From contig DFEL01000124.1 of assembly GCA_002369055.1 (NCBI GenBank), positions 1-13,971 on the forward strand: a DNA stretch of 13,971 nucleotides, given 5' to 3'. The notes beneath the pieces were generated by a model that was given only the letters and a program-made list of their open reading frames with translations, did no database searches and had not been told where the DNA came from. Below are positions 7,228-13,971 of this stretch, piece after piece. A program made the translations under genes and the position numbers. The DNA is from Cyanobacteria bacterium UBA3803 (GTDB lineage: Bacteria > Cyanobacteriota > Vampirovibrionia > Gastranaerophilales > Gastranaerophilaceae). Every line of letters starts with the position of its first letter. Within the stretch, counting starts at the first letter, position 1.

Positions 7228-8344
7228 TAAAAAATATACTTATTTTATAACAGGCGGAGGCACAGGCGGTCATATTTATCCTGCAATAGCGGTTGCTGAA
7301 GCATTAAGAAAAGATGAAACAACAAAAGAAATATACTATATTGGAAATCCTGATAATATGGAATACCAAATAGTAAAAAAAGCTCGTTTTAAATTTCTGC
7401 CTATTAAGGTTACAGGTATGCCAAGAAAAATCGGATTTTCATTTATAAAATGGGGTATTCAACTTGAACTTGCAAACTGGAAAGCATTGTATTATTTGTG
7501 GAGATACAAACCTGATGCAATACTTGGTACAGGTGGTTATGTTTCTGCTCCGGCATTATTCGCTTCAAATATAAAGAAAACTCCATATATGATACACGAT
7601 TGCGATGCACAACCCGGTATTGTTTCAAGATTTGTAGCACCAATGGCAAAAACAGTATCGGTTGCATTTGAAGATTCTGTTAAAAATATTAAAAATGATA
7701 ATATAAACGTAAATGGTAATCCTATCAGAGAAGAATTTGCAACCTTAACAAAAGAAAGTGCCAGAGTATCTCTAAATCTCGAAAATAAAACAACAATTTG
7801 TATAATGGGCGGTTCACAAGGTGCAAAATCAATTGATGAAGCAACAGTAGGATGTTTAAAAAAAATATTTGAAAAATATAATGTTCAAATTATTTTTCAA
7901 ACAGGAGCTAAGCATTATGAATATACTGTTTCAATGTTAAAAGAACATTATCCTGAATATGAACAAAATAAAAATTTAATGGTAAAACCATATTTTGATA
8001 ATATGACAGAGATTTTAAAAGCTTCTGATATAGCAGTTTCAAGAGCAGGTTCATTAAGCCTGTCCGAAATTTGTGCCTGTGGTATCGCACCTATTTTAAT
8101 TCCATATCCATACGCTGCTGCTGATCATCAAAGAAAAAATGCAAAATCACTTTTAAATAAAAACGCTTGTCTATACTTGGAAGATGAAGAAACAAATGCT
8201 GAAAATTTATTTAATAAAATTGAAGAATTGCTTGCAAATCCGGAAAAATTAGCAGAAATTCAAAAAAATACAAATTCACTTGCAAAATTAGACGCAACTG
8301 AAAAAATAGTAGAACAATTAAAAAAAGTAGCTTCACATGAATAA
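7211..8344 (+). CDS. murG: UDP-GlcNAc--lipid I N-acetylglucosamine transferase
   Basis: MurG, a peripheral inner-face GT-B glycosyltransferase, adds GlcNAc to lipid I to give lipid II. The 377-residue protein has the N-terminal glycine loop TGGGTGGH (14-21) and GTGGYVSAP (106-114) for acceptor-side binding. The C-terminal UDP-GlcNAc-binding domain has MGGSQGAK (199-206), SRAGSLSLSE (277-286) and PYPYAAADHQ (298-307). The usual HEQN-type acceptor motif reads HDCDAQPG (129-136), a mild divergence. AAGGG at 7197-7201 lies 9 bases before the ATG. The gene overlaps ftsW by 17 bases and folC by 8. It is slightly longer than E. coli MurG (355). Confidence 0.96.
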   Translation: MSDFCNKKYTYFITGGGTGGHIYPAIAVAEALRKDETTKEIYYIGNPDNMEYQIVKKARFKFLPIKVTGMPRKIGFSFIKWGIQLELANWKALYYLWRYKPDAILGTGGYVSAPALFASNIKKTPYMIHDCDAQPGIVSRFVAPMAKTVSVAFEDSVKNIKNDNINVNGNPIREEFATLTKESARVSLNLENKTTICIMGGSQGAKSIDEATVGCLKKIFEKYNVQIIFQTGAKHYEYTVSMLKEHYPEYEQNKNLMVKPYFDNMTEILKASDIAVSRAGSLSLSEICACGIAPILIPYPYAAADHQRKNAKSLLNKNACLYLEDEETNAENLFNKIEELLANPEKLAEIQKNTNSLAKLDATEKIVEQLKKVASHE

Positions 8345-9491
8345 TTATAAAAAAGCAGTAAAATTATTAACTTCACAGGGTAAATTTTATATTAATCTTG
8401 GTCTTGAAAGGATTTCATCTATACTTGACTTAATGGATAACCCGCAAGATAGATTAAAATGTATTCACGTTGCGGGAACTAACGGCAAAGGTTCTGTTTG
8501 TGCATTTATAAGTACGATATTAACAGAAGCAGGATTTAAAACAGGACTTTTTACAAGTCCTCATCTTTTCAGATATACAGAACGTATAAAAATTAACGAA
8601 AAAGAAATTCCAACAGATATTTTTGCAGAAAAAATATTTAAGATACAAGATTTATCAGAAAAAAATAATATTCATTTGACAGAATTTGAAATATTAACTG
8701 CTGTTATGTTTGAATATTTTGCTGAAAACAATGTTGATTATGCTGTTATAGAAGTTGGTTTGGGAGGAAAATATGATTCTACAAACGTAATTAAAAATCC
8801 TCTATGTTCTGTTATAACAACTATTGATTTTGACCATACGGAACGTTTGGGCGATACGATAGAAAAAATTGCAGAAGAAAAAAGCGGTATTATAAAGCCT
8901 TATTGTCCTGTTGTTGTTGATGATAATAATAAAGGTTTTGATGTTATAAAATCACATACAACGGGAAAACAACTTCATTTAGCAAAAAACTATGAATATA
9001 AAGACGTCAGTCTGAAAGGTGATTATCAAAAAGGAAATCTTAATCTTGCATTGACTGCTATTGATATACTATTGCCAAATTTAGATAAAAATATTATCCA
9101 ACAAGCATTAAAACATGTTGTTCATCACGGTAGATTTGAATATTTTGAAGATAAAAAAATATTAATTGACGGAGGGCATAACCCAAACGGTATAATGGTA
9201 TTAAGAGAAAATCTTGATATTTATTTTAAAAATACTGATAAAAGATTTGTTTTTGGCTGTTTAAAAAACAAAAATTATCCGGAAATGATAAACCTTCTTT
9301 TTAAAGAAGGTGATGAAATATATTTTAATCATTTTAACCATCAAAATTCTGCAACTTATGAAGAATTATCTTCTGTATGCAAATATCCGTCAAAAGAATT
9401 TAATGGCAAATTACCTGATTTTAAAGGTATTACGGTAATATGCGGTTCACTTTATATGATAAGTGAAGTTATGAAAGATTTAAATATATAA
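8337..9491 (+). CDS. folC: Dihydrofolate synthase / folylpolyglutamate synthase
   Basis: FolC is a Mur-ligase-superfamily enzyme that attaches glutamate to dihydropteroate and/or reduced folates using ATP. The 384-residue product has the FolC P-loop HVAGTNGKGS (44-53), TSPHLFRYTERI (73-84), EVGLGGKYDSTN (139-150), IDFDHTERLG (163-172), the probable carbamylated Lys182 in AEEKSGIIK, HGRFE (264-268) and DGGHNPNG (278-285). It is somewhat shorter than the usual 420-430 residues, mainly because the linker after the central domain is compact; both ends look complete. The ATG lies inside the last codons of murG and has no clear ribosome binding site, so translation is probably coupled. Whether it does both synthase steps cannot be read from the sequence. 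Confidence 0.93.
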   Translation: MNNYKKAVKLLTSQGKFYINLGLERISSILDLMDNPQDRLKCIHVAGTNGKGSVCAFISTILTEAGFKTGLFTSPHLFRYTERIKINEKEIPTDIFAEKIFKIQDLSEKNNIHLTEFEILTAVMFEYFAENNVDYAVIEVGLGGKYDSTNVIKNPLCSVITTIDFDHTERLGDTIEKIAEEKSGIIKPYCPVVVDDNNKGFDVIKSHTTGKQLHLAKNYEYKDVSLKGDYQKGNLNLALTAIDILLPNLDKNIIQQALKHVVHHGRFEYFEDKKILIDGGHNPNGIMVLRENLDIYFKNTDKRFVFGCLKNKNYPEMINLLFKEGDEIYFNHFNHQNSATYEELSSVCKYPSKEFNGKLPDFKGITVICGSLYMISEVMKDLNI

Positions 9492-9499
9492 ATTATTTG

Positions 9500-9524
9500 T
9501 AAAGATATAGCATTAAAATCTTTA
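9500..9524 (+). terminator. Weak AT-only hairpin after folC
   Basis: TAAAGAT at 9500-9506 is the exact reverse complement of ATCTTTA at 9518-9524, leaving an 11-base loop. It starts 9 bases after the folC stop. The stem has one G-C pair only and no long T tract follows, so intrinsic termination would be poor. It could be chance in AT-rich sequence. Confidence 0.15.
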
Positions 9525-9546
9525 TTATGTATAATTATTCTATAAT
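9523..9546 (+). promoter_or_regulatory. Possible internal promoter before the PxpA-like gene
   Basis: The 72-base gap between folC and the next gene is the largest in the plus-strand run. It contains TATAAT at 9530-9535 and again at 9541-9546, with TATTAT at 9523-9528. No good -35 box sits at normal spacing. The 9530 copy would start transcription just ahead of the AGAGGA at 9549-9554, which is reasonable. The 9541 copy is too close to the ribosome binding site. AT bias makes chance matches likely. Confidence 0.3.
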
Positions 9547-9563
9547 TTAGAGGAATTTTTAAC

Positions 9564-10355
9564 ATGCAGGAACTTTTAGAAAAAAAACAAATAAAAAACA
9601 TTGATTTCAACTGTGATTTAGCACAAAGTTTTGGTGTATATAAAAATAATGCAGAATATGAACTTTTAGATTACGTAAGTTCCGTAAATATTTCATGCGG
9701 TTTTCACGCAGGCGACCCACTAATTATAAAAAAAGCTTTAATGGAAGCAAAAGAAAAAAACATTGTAATAGGTGCTCATATCGGATTTGACGACATTCAA
9801 GGTTTTGGATACCGTGAAACACAACTTTCAGAAGAAGAAATCGAAGCATTAGTTATTTATCAAGTTGGTGCAATAATATCTTTTGCAAAAACATTCGGTC
9901 TTGAAATAGAACACGTAAGACCGCACGGTGCAATGTATAAGCAAGCAGCTACCGATTTTACATTTGCAAGTGCAATTGCAAAAGCAATAAAAAAATGCTC
10001 TGCTTGGCTGGTATATTATGGTGCTTCAGGTGATGTTACTCAAAAGGTTGGAGAATATGCGGATATTAAAGTTGCACAAGAGATTTTTCTTGACAAAACT
10101 TATACAACAGAAGGTATAATAGATTTTTCAGCAAAAGATAACTCCAATTTTGATTTCAATATTAACAGATTAAAACACTTACTTTCAACAAGTGAAATTG
10201 ATAACAATTTAGGCGGAAAAACCATTGTAAATGCTGATTCAATTCACTTTACAAACAAATATGAAAATTCTCTTGAAATAATAAAAACAGCGAGAGAAAT
10301 AATTACTCCTGAACCTGTAAATTATATAAAAGCAAAAAATTCAGGTTGGGTATAA
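9564..10355 (+). CDS. LamB/YcsF family protein, divergent 5-oxoprolinase subunit A (PxpA-like)
   Basis: The family's characterised member, PxpA, works with PxpB and PxpC to open 5-oxoproline to glutamate with ATP. The 263-residue protein shows DFNCDLAQSFG (14-24), NISCGFHAGDP (42-52), GAHIGFDDIQGFGYR (70-84), YQVGAI (99-104) and HVRPHGAMY (117-125), all clear family blocks. It departs from the usual text in places: DLGE is DLAQ, GAHPG is GAHIG, the (F)GRR/GRS stretch is GYR, and the late HGD motif appears as NAD within VNADSIHF. No pxpB or pxpC lies beside it in this window, although they usually cluster. AGAGGA at 9549-9554 is 9 bases before the ATG. The family call is firm, but 5-oxoprolinase function is less so because of the divergence and missing partners. 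Confidence 0.8.
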   Translation: MQELLEKKQIKNIDFNCDLAQSFGVYKNNAEYELLDYVSSVNISCGFHAGDPLIIKKALMEAKEKNIVIGAHIGFDDIQGFGYRETQLSEEEIEALVIYQVGAIISFAKTFGLEIEHVRPHGAMYKQAATDFTFASAIAKAIKKCSAWLVYYGASGDVTQKVGEYADIKVAQEIFLDKTYTTEGIIDFSAKDNSNFDFNINRLKHLLSTSEIDNNLGGKTIVNADSIHFTNKYENSLEIIKTAREIITPEPVNYIKAKNSGWV

Positions 10356-10386
10356 ATTTCAAAAATAAATTTAAAGGTAACGGAAG

Positions 10387-11700
10387 ATGAATAAGATAAG
10401 AGATACATTTAGAGATAAAATAAAAGAAGCAGGCTGGCTTTTACCGGGATTGGAAATTAAAAGATGGTTTGCGTTAATATTTTTGGGTTCTTTGTTAATC
10501 ACAATAGGTTTAATGATATTATTTAACCTTCGCCCTGTATATTTCATAATGGAATTTATAAGAAAAATAGCAATGACAGTTCCGACAGATATTTTATCAG
10601 TTGTAATAACAGTTATTGGTGCTTTTTTATTTTTTAAAGGCTGGCAAAAAACAAATCTTTCAATATTAGATTTACATAACGGTAAGGAAGAAAGTACACT
10701 TTTAGAAACATTATATACAAGAAGAAAATTAAACAGAGGCCCAAAAATCGTTGCTGTTGGCGGTGGTACAGGATTATCAATGCTTTTAAAAGGTATTAAA
10801 AAAATTACCAATAATATTACAGCCGTTGTAACTGTTGGTGATGATGGAGGAAGTTCAGGAAGATTAAGAGAAGAACTTGGTGTATTACCACCTGGTGATA
10901 TAAGAAATTGTATTGCAGCATTGGCAGATGACGAAGATTTAGTTACTAAACTATTTCAATATAGATTTAAATCCGGTGAAGGTCTTGAAGGTCATAGTTT
11001 CGGAAACTTATTTTTAACTGCACTTTGCTCAATCACAGGTAATATGGTAAGTGCTATTAAAGCTTCTTCAAATGTACTTTCTATCAGAGGACGAGTGCTG
11101 CCTTCCACATTAGACGATATGCGTTTAGGTGCAGAATATGAAGATGGTTCAATTGTAAGAGGCGAATCAGATATTCCGGAAGCACACAAAAAAATTAAAA
11201 GATTATTTATAGAACCTTCTGATTGTAAAGCATTAAGTACTGTTATTGAAGCAATTAAAGATGCTGACTTAATTATATTAGGGCCTGGAAGTCTTTACAC
11301 AAGTGTAATTCCTAATTTACTTGTAAAAGAAATTTCAGAAGAAATAATTAAATCTAACGCTAAGAAAATATATGTTTGCAATATAATGACACAACCGGGT
11401 GAATCAGATGATTATACAGTTTCAGACCATATTAACGCATTATACAAACATGCAGGAAGTAATGAACTTATTGATGCAGTGCTTGTAAATAACAGCTTAC
11501 CGGAAAATATGTCTGAAAAATATGCTCAATGCGGTCAAATACCGGTCGTTTTAGATAAGCAAAATATTCATGTTGATATTGTAGAAAAGAAACTAATAGA
11601 AGAAAATAAAGACGGACTTGTAAGACACAGTTCATACAGAGTTGCAAGAGCTGTTTATTATTGGTTTAGAAAATCGCAAAGAAATAACAAAAAGAAATAA
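10387..11700 (+). CDS. yvcK: YvcK/CofD-like protein with N-terminal membrane anchor (putative gluconeogenesis factor)
   Basis: The 437-residue protein has a soluble YvcK/CofD-fold domain beginning near residue 119. It contains VAVGGGTGLS (122-131), VGDDGGSSGRLR (150-161), PPGDIRNC (168-175), GHSFGNL (202-208), GPGSLYTSV (299-307) and CNIMTQPGESDDY (331-343). These form the nucleotide-sugar/phosphate-binding cleft. In Firmicutes and Actinobacteria YvcK binds UDP-GlcNAc and supports cell wall precursor supply during growth on gluconeogenic carbon. Here about 118 extra N-terminal residues carry two hydrophobic spans (about 27-46 and 66-84), so the domain is probably held at the membrane. AAAGG at 10372-10376 is 10 bases before the ATG. 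It starts 31 bases after the PxpA-like gene. Confidence 0.92.
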   Translation: MNKIRDTFRDKIKEAGWLLPGLEIKRWFALIFLGSLLITIGLMILFNLRPVYFIMEFIRKIAMTVPTDILSVVITVIGAFLFFKGWQKTNLSILDLHNGKEESTLLETLYTRRKLNRGPKIVAVGGGTGLSMLLKGIKKITNNITAVVTVGDDGGSSGRLREELGVLPPGDIRNCIAALADDEDLVTKLFQYRFKSGEGLEGHSFGNLFLTALCSITGNMVSAIKASSNVLSIRGRVLPSTLDDMRLGAEYEDGSIVRGESDIPEAHKKIKRLFIEPSDCKALSTVIEAIKDADLIILGPGSLYTSVIPNLLVKEISEEIIKSNAKKIYVCNIMTQPGESDDYTVSDHINALYKHAGSNELIDAVLVNNSLPENMSEKYAQCGQIPVVLDKQNIHVDIVEKKLIEENKDGLVRHSSYRVARAVYYWFRKSQRNNKKK

Positions 11701-11714
11701 TAAGAGGTATATTT

Positions 11715-12614
11715 GTGTATAAATTGGTAAAATTTGCTATCAGTTCTGTTATTACATCATTAAGATTTACCCAGTTTTGCCTTATGTTAATGGCACTGCT
11801 AACAATGATTGATTTTATTTTAACACTTATGACGATAGAATTGCCATCTTTTATACAAATTGTTTTTGATTACATATATACTATTCAAAGTCTTATATAC
11901 AAGCCTAACTTATCAATAATTCCTGTTGATTTTACGCTTGTTGTTGCAGCAATTGAAATGCTTATTCTTGCAGGTTTAATGGTATATGTACATAATTTCG
12001 TTATCGAATTTGAACAAGTACTGGACAAAGTTCAAAAGGATAGTAACAGAAGATTTGAACAAAAGTTCAATAAACAACTTGAAAAAAATGCCGTAAAAAT
12101 TGAAGCATTAAATAAACAATTTGCTCTTTTGTATGATGTTGAAATTGAAAAAAATTATGACAAATATGCTTATGAAAACAAACCTATTGATACTAATATA
12201 AAAATTGTAGAGTATCGTTCATTATTCAGAACAACAATGACTCAAAATTTTAAAGTAGTCAGTCAACAACTTACAAATGGTACATTACTGTTTTTTGAAA
12301 ATATAAATGATTGTAATGAGGTTTTTAATAAAATTTATGAATTTTCTAAATTAGCTCAACAAACACTTAAACCTTTAAATGTTAAATTTAAACTCAAAAC
12401 AGCCGTATGTATTGCAAATAAAAATGATTCAAAAGAAAATTTTGTTCCAAAGTTAAAAAAACTATTGAATATTGCACAACCAAATAAAATTATGGCTCTT
12501 GGTGATTTTAAAAACAAATATACCACATTAAAAGAACAACCTTACAAAATTAATGGAATAGGGGAGTACAGTATAAACAACGAAACAATAGACGTATATA
12601 CGTTAGAACCTTAA
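11715..12614 (+). CDS. Two-span membrane protein with degenerate class III nucleotidyl cyclase-like C-terminus (unrecognised)
   Basis: I do not recognise a named family. The 299-residue protein has two hydrophobic spans (about 18-38 and 72-96), a charged, probably coiled-coil stretch (about 98-140), and a cytosolic C-terminal domain (about 160-299). The domain's order resembles a class III adenylate/guanylate cyclase homology domain: GTLLFFENINDCNEVFNKI (189-207) matches the strand-helix around 'd-x-x-l-a-v-F', KLKTAVCIA (226-234) matches the 'vriGi' strand, and KLKKLLNIAQPNKIMAL (246-262) with GIGEYSINNETIDVYTLEP (281-299) matches the closing '...LA-x-P-g-x-I...lkG...i-x-v-y-x-l' block. The metal-binding Asp motifs are not visible, so catalysis is doubtful. 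The start is GTG at 11715 with AAGAGG (11703-11707) 7 bases upstream. It follows yvcK by 14 bases and shares overlapping stop codons with the opposite-strand gene. Confidence 0.6.
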   Translation: MYKLVKFAISSVITSLRFTQFCLMLMALLTMIDFILTLMTIELPSFIQIVFDYIYTIQSLIYKPNLSIIPVDFTLVVAAIEMLILAGLMVYVHNFVIEFEQVLDKVQKDSNRRFEQKFNKQLEKNAVKIEALNKQFALLYDVEIEKNYDKYAYENKPIDTNIKIVEYRSLFRTTMTQNFKVVSQQLTNGTLLFFENINDCNEVFNKIYEFSKLAQQTLKPLNVKFKLKTAVCIANKNDSKENFVPKLKKLLNIAQPNKIMALGDFKNKYTTLKEQPYKINGIGEYSINNETIDVYTLEP

Positions 12615-13971
12615 TTATCTTCTATTGGTTGTTTTCCTATTGATATTGTTGCATCAAGTTCTATTGTATGACGAATAATTGCATGTGCCATTAATAATAA
12701 ATATGGATTTACTTGATTTACATTTGCAAGATTAACTTTTGCTTTTGCATTTTGAGTTTCAATTTGTTCTTGCGGTTTTTGTTCTTTAATATCAATAGCT
12801 GTTTGCATAGAGTGTTGAGAACCGTCTTTTGAAAGTCTTTTAAACAACTCTTTTTTAGGGAATTTTTCCGAACAAGTTATAGCAATATCAACAGAATTTC
12901 CTGTAATAAGGCTTACTGTTGCATTCAAATTACCAAAATTTATTGTTGTAATCATTATTTTTATAAATGTATCCGATTCCGGTAAATCTTCGTCTTGTTC
13001 AATTTCCAAGTCAAAACCGACACCTTCCTGCAAAGGAAGCCAAGGCAGATACAATAACATCAAATTTTTAAGGGTTTGTGTTGCATCATTTTGTGAAGTT
13101 GCAGCAACGCTTGCATTAATAATGTTTACCGTATCTTGAAGCGGTTTTATATCGGTCATACCCTGTGCTGTTGCAAGAGTCATCATCGAAACCATTTTAT
13201 TCATTGCTACTTTGCTGTTCTTTTGCAAAAGAGCAGATACACTGGTAAGATTTACATTTTCACTTAGTTGGGCAGCCATTTTTTGCTTAAATTGTGCCAA
13301 TTCTTCTGCTGTCATACCTTGTGTTTTTTGTAAGTTATTTGCTTGCATTTGTTCAAGGTTTTCTATATCAGTCGGTGGTTTAGGAGGCTGATGGAAAATT
13401 ATTGGCTGTCTTATACTGTTTCTTATGTTGTTATGCAATTGATTGTGCGGACCAAACAAAGCATTTTGTTGAACATTTTGTTTTGTATTTTGAATAAATT
13501 TTTCACCTTTATCTAAAATTGGCATACGGTCATTCTGTAATAAATCTTGTCGCAAATTATTATGTTGATTTGATTTATTTTCAACATTATTAAAATGTTC
13601 ATTTTGTATTGTTCTATTTATTTCGTTTCTTGGTTGTTGATTAACGTGAATTTGTTTTTGACCTTCATTAATTGGTAAATTATTGTGCTGTTGTACAGTC
13701 TGTTGCTGAACGGGTTGATTTAACGCAGGTTGCTGTTGCGGTACAACAGTTGGCTGTTGCATTGTCGGCTGTTGCTGTACAGGTTGATTTGATACAGATT
13801 GTTGCGGTTGTTGTACGGCAGGCTGCTGTGCAACAGGCTGCTGAATTTGTGGCTGTTGCATTGTCGGCTGTTGCTGTACTGGTTGATTTGATACAGGTTG
13901 TTGTTGCGGTTGTTGTGCAACAGGCTGCTGAATTTGTGGCTGTTGCATTGTCGGCTGTTGTTGTACAGGTT
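12611..13971 (-). CDS. Gln/Pro-rich repeat protein with possible FliK-like C-terminal domain (5' end beyond window)
   Basis: The minus-strand frame is open from the right edge to the TAA at 12613-12611. An ATG at 13948-13946 lies inside a repeat, and the repeat pattern (PVQQQPT) continues upstream of it to the edge, so the true start is probably outside. Counting from that internal Met, residues 1-88 are Gln/Pro-rich tandem repeats and 89-195 are Asn/Gln-rich and probably disordered. Residues 212-300 are helical, rich in Met, Ala and Leu, and 299-357 form a beta-rich block with LYLPWLPLQ, ESDTFIKIMITTINFGNLNA and VSLITGNSVDIAI. That block is faintly like the FliK hook-length-control C-terminal domain ('lpl...l.l.ldt.nLG.v.v.l......v.i.f'). 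The C-terminus (400-445) is polar with a short hydrophobic helix. No signal peptide can be judged. No flagellar gene is in the window, so the FliK link is tentative. Confidence 0.6.
   Translation of the reverse strand, partial: PVQQQPTMQQPQIQQPVAQQPQQQPVSNQPVQQQPTMQQPQIQQPVAQQPAVQQPQQSVSNQPVQQQPTMQQPTVVPQQQPALNQPVQQQTVQQHNNLPINEGQKQIHVNQQPRNEINRTIQNEHFNNVENKSNQHNNLRQDLLQNDRMPILDKGEKFIQNTKQNVQQNALFGPHNQLHNNIRNSIRQPIIFHQPPKPPTDIENLEQMQANNLQKTQGMTAEELAQFKQKMAAQLSENVNLTSVSALLQKNSKVAMNKMVSMMTLATAQGMTDIKPLQDTVNIINASVAATSQNDATQTLKNLMLLYLPWLPLQEGVGFDLEIEQDEDLPESDTFIKIMITTINFGNLNATVSLITGNSVDIAITCSEKFPKKELFKRLSKDGSQHSMQTAIDIKEQKPQEQIETQNAKAKVNLANVNQVNPYLLLMAHAIIRHTIELDATISIGKQPIEDN
13685..13971 (-). 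repeat. In-frame tandem repeats encoding PVQQQPTMQQP-type units
   Basis: Read on the minus strand, three full units each begin with PVQQQPTMQQP: 13969-13883 (87 bases, 29 residues), 13882-13784 (99 bases, 33 residues) and 13783-13715 (69 bases, 23 residues). A partial unit beginning PVQQQ continues to about 13685. The first two are near-identical in their first 20 residues at the DNA level. The second has an extra four-residue PAVQ-type insertion, and the third is shortened. All lengths are multiples of three, so the reading frame is kept. The array continues past the right edge, so copy number is unknown. Confidence 0.9.

Noticed and set aside
8337..9491. Mur-ligase-like gene after murG considered as murC
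   Set aside because: The motifs AGTNGKGS, TSPHLFRYTERI and IDFDHTERLG are those of FolC, not MurC.
10371..10811. 146-codon minus-strand open frame with hydrophobic stretches
   Set aside because: It is antisense to the membrane-anchor part of yvcK. The hydrophobicity and openness are explained by the opposite strand's composition, and no recognisable motif is present.
13720..13920. Second open frame in the repeat array (Asn/Gln/Ser-rich, minus strand)
   Set aside because: It arises because the repeat unit is a multiple of three and stays open in more than one frame. The Gln/Pro frame continues into a globular domain and is the real one.
13685..13971. Possible CRISPR-like array
   Set aside because: Repeats are contiguous, of unequal length, lack unique spacers and are in-frame coding sequence.

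Overview
The window is AT-rich bacterial chromosome with dense coding. Eleven of its genes lie on the plus strand in one nearly unbroken run (316-11700), followed by a twelfth membrane-protein gene (11715-12614). A minus-strand gene fragment sits at each edge. No RNA genes, insertion sequences, phage genes or CRISPR array were seen. The low GC, short spacers and a YvcK protein with two N-terminal membrane segments (a build I associate with Cyanobacteria and relatives) would fit a non-photosynthetic cyanobacterial relative such as Melainabacteria/Gastranaerophilales. That placement is inference; another low-GC phylum is not excluded.

Layout. Positions 1-174 (minus) hold the N-terminus of a SufS-type cysteine desulfurase, divergent from the run across a very AT-rich 141-base gap. 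The run begins with a HIT-family nucleotide hydrolase and two adjacent spermidine synthase paralogues. The second paralogue has all the expected catalytic residues. The first has lost the two key aspartates. Next comes a compact murein block, murF-mraY-murD-ftsW-murG, whose genes are joined by 1- to 20-base overlaps. folC overlaps the end of murG. After a 72-base gap with a possible promoter come a divergent PxpA/LamB-YcsF protein, yvcK, and an unrecognised two-span membrane protein whose C-terminal half resembles a degenerate class III nucleotidyl cyclase domain.

The minus-strand gene at 12611-13971 (start beyond the edge) encodes a Gln/Pro-rich repeat protein with a C-terminal region faintly like the FliK hook-length-control domain. 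Its stop codon overlaps that of the plus-strand neighbour.

How the genes fit together. MurD and MurF extend the UDP-MurNAc peptide, MraY and MurG build lipid I and lipid II, and FtsW polymerises them at the septum. YvcK is known in other bacteria as a regulator of carbon flow toward cell wall precursors. FolC serves folate metabolism, and the SpeE pair points to polyamine synthesis from decarboxylated AdoMet. The most notable item is the tandem SpeE pair, in which a well-preserved but apparently catalytically dead copy precedes an intact one. This resembles an enzyme/prozyme arrangement.
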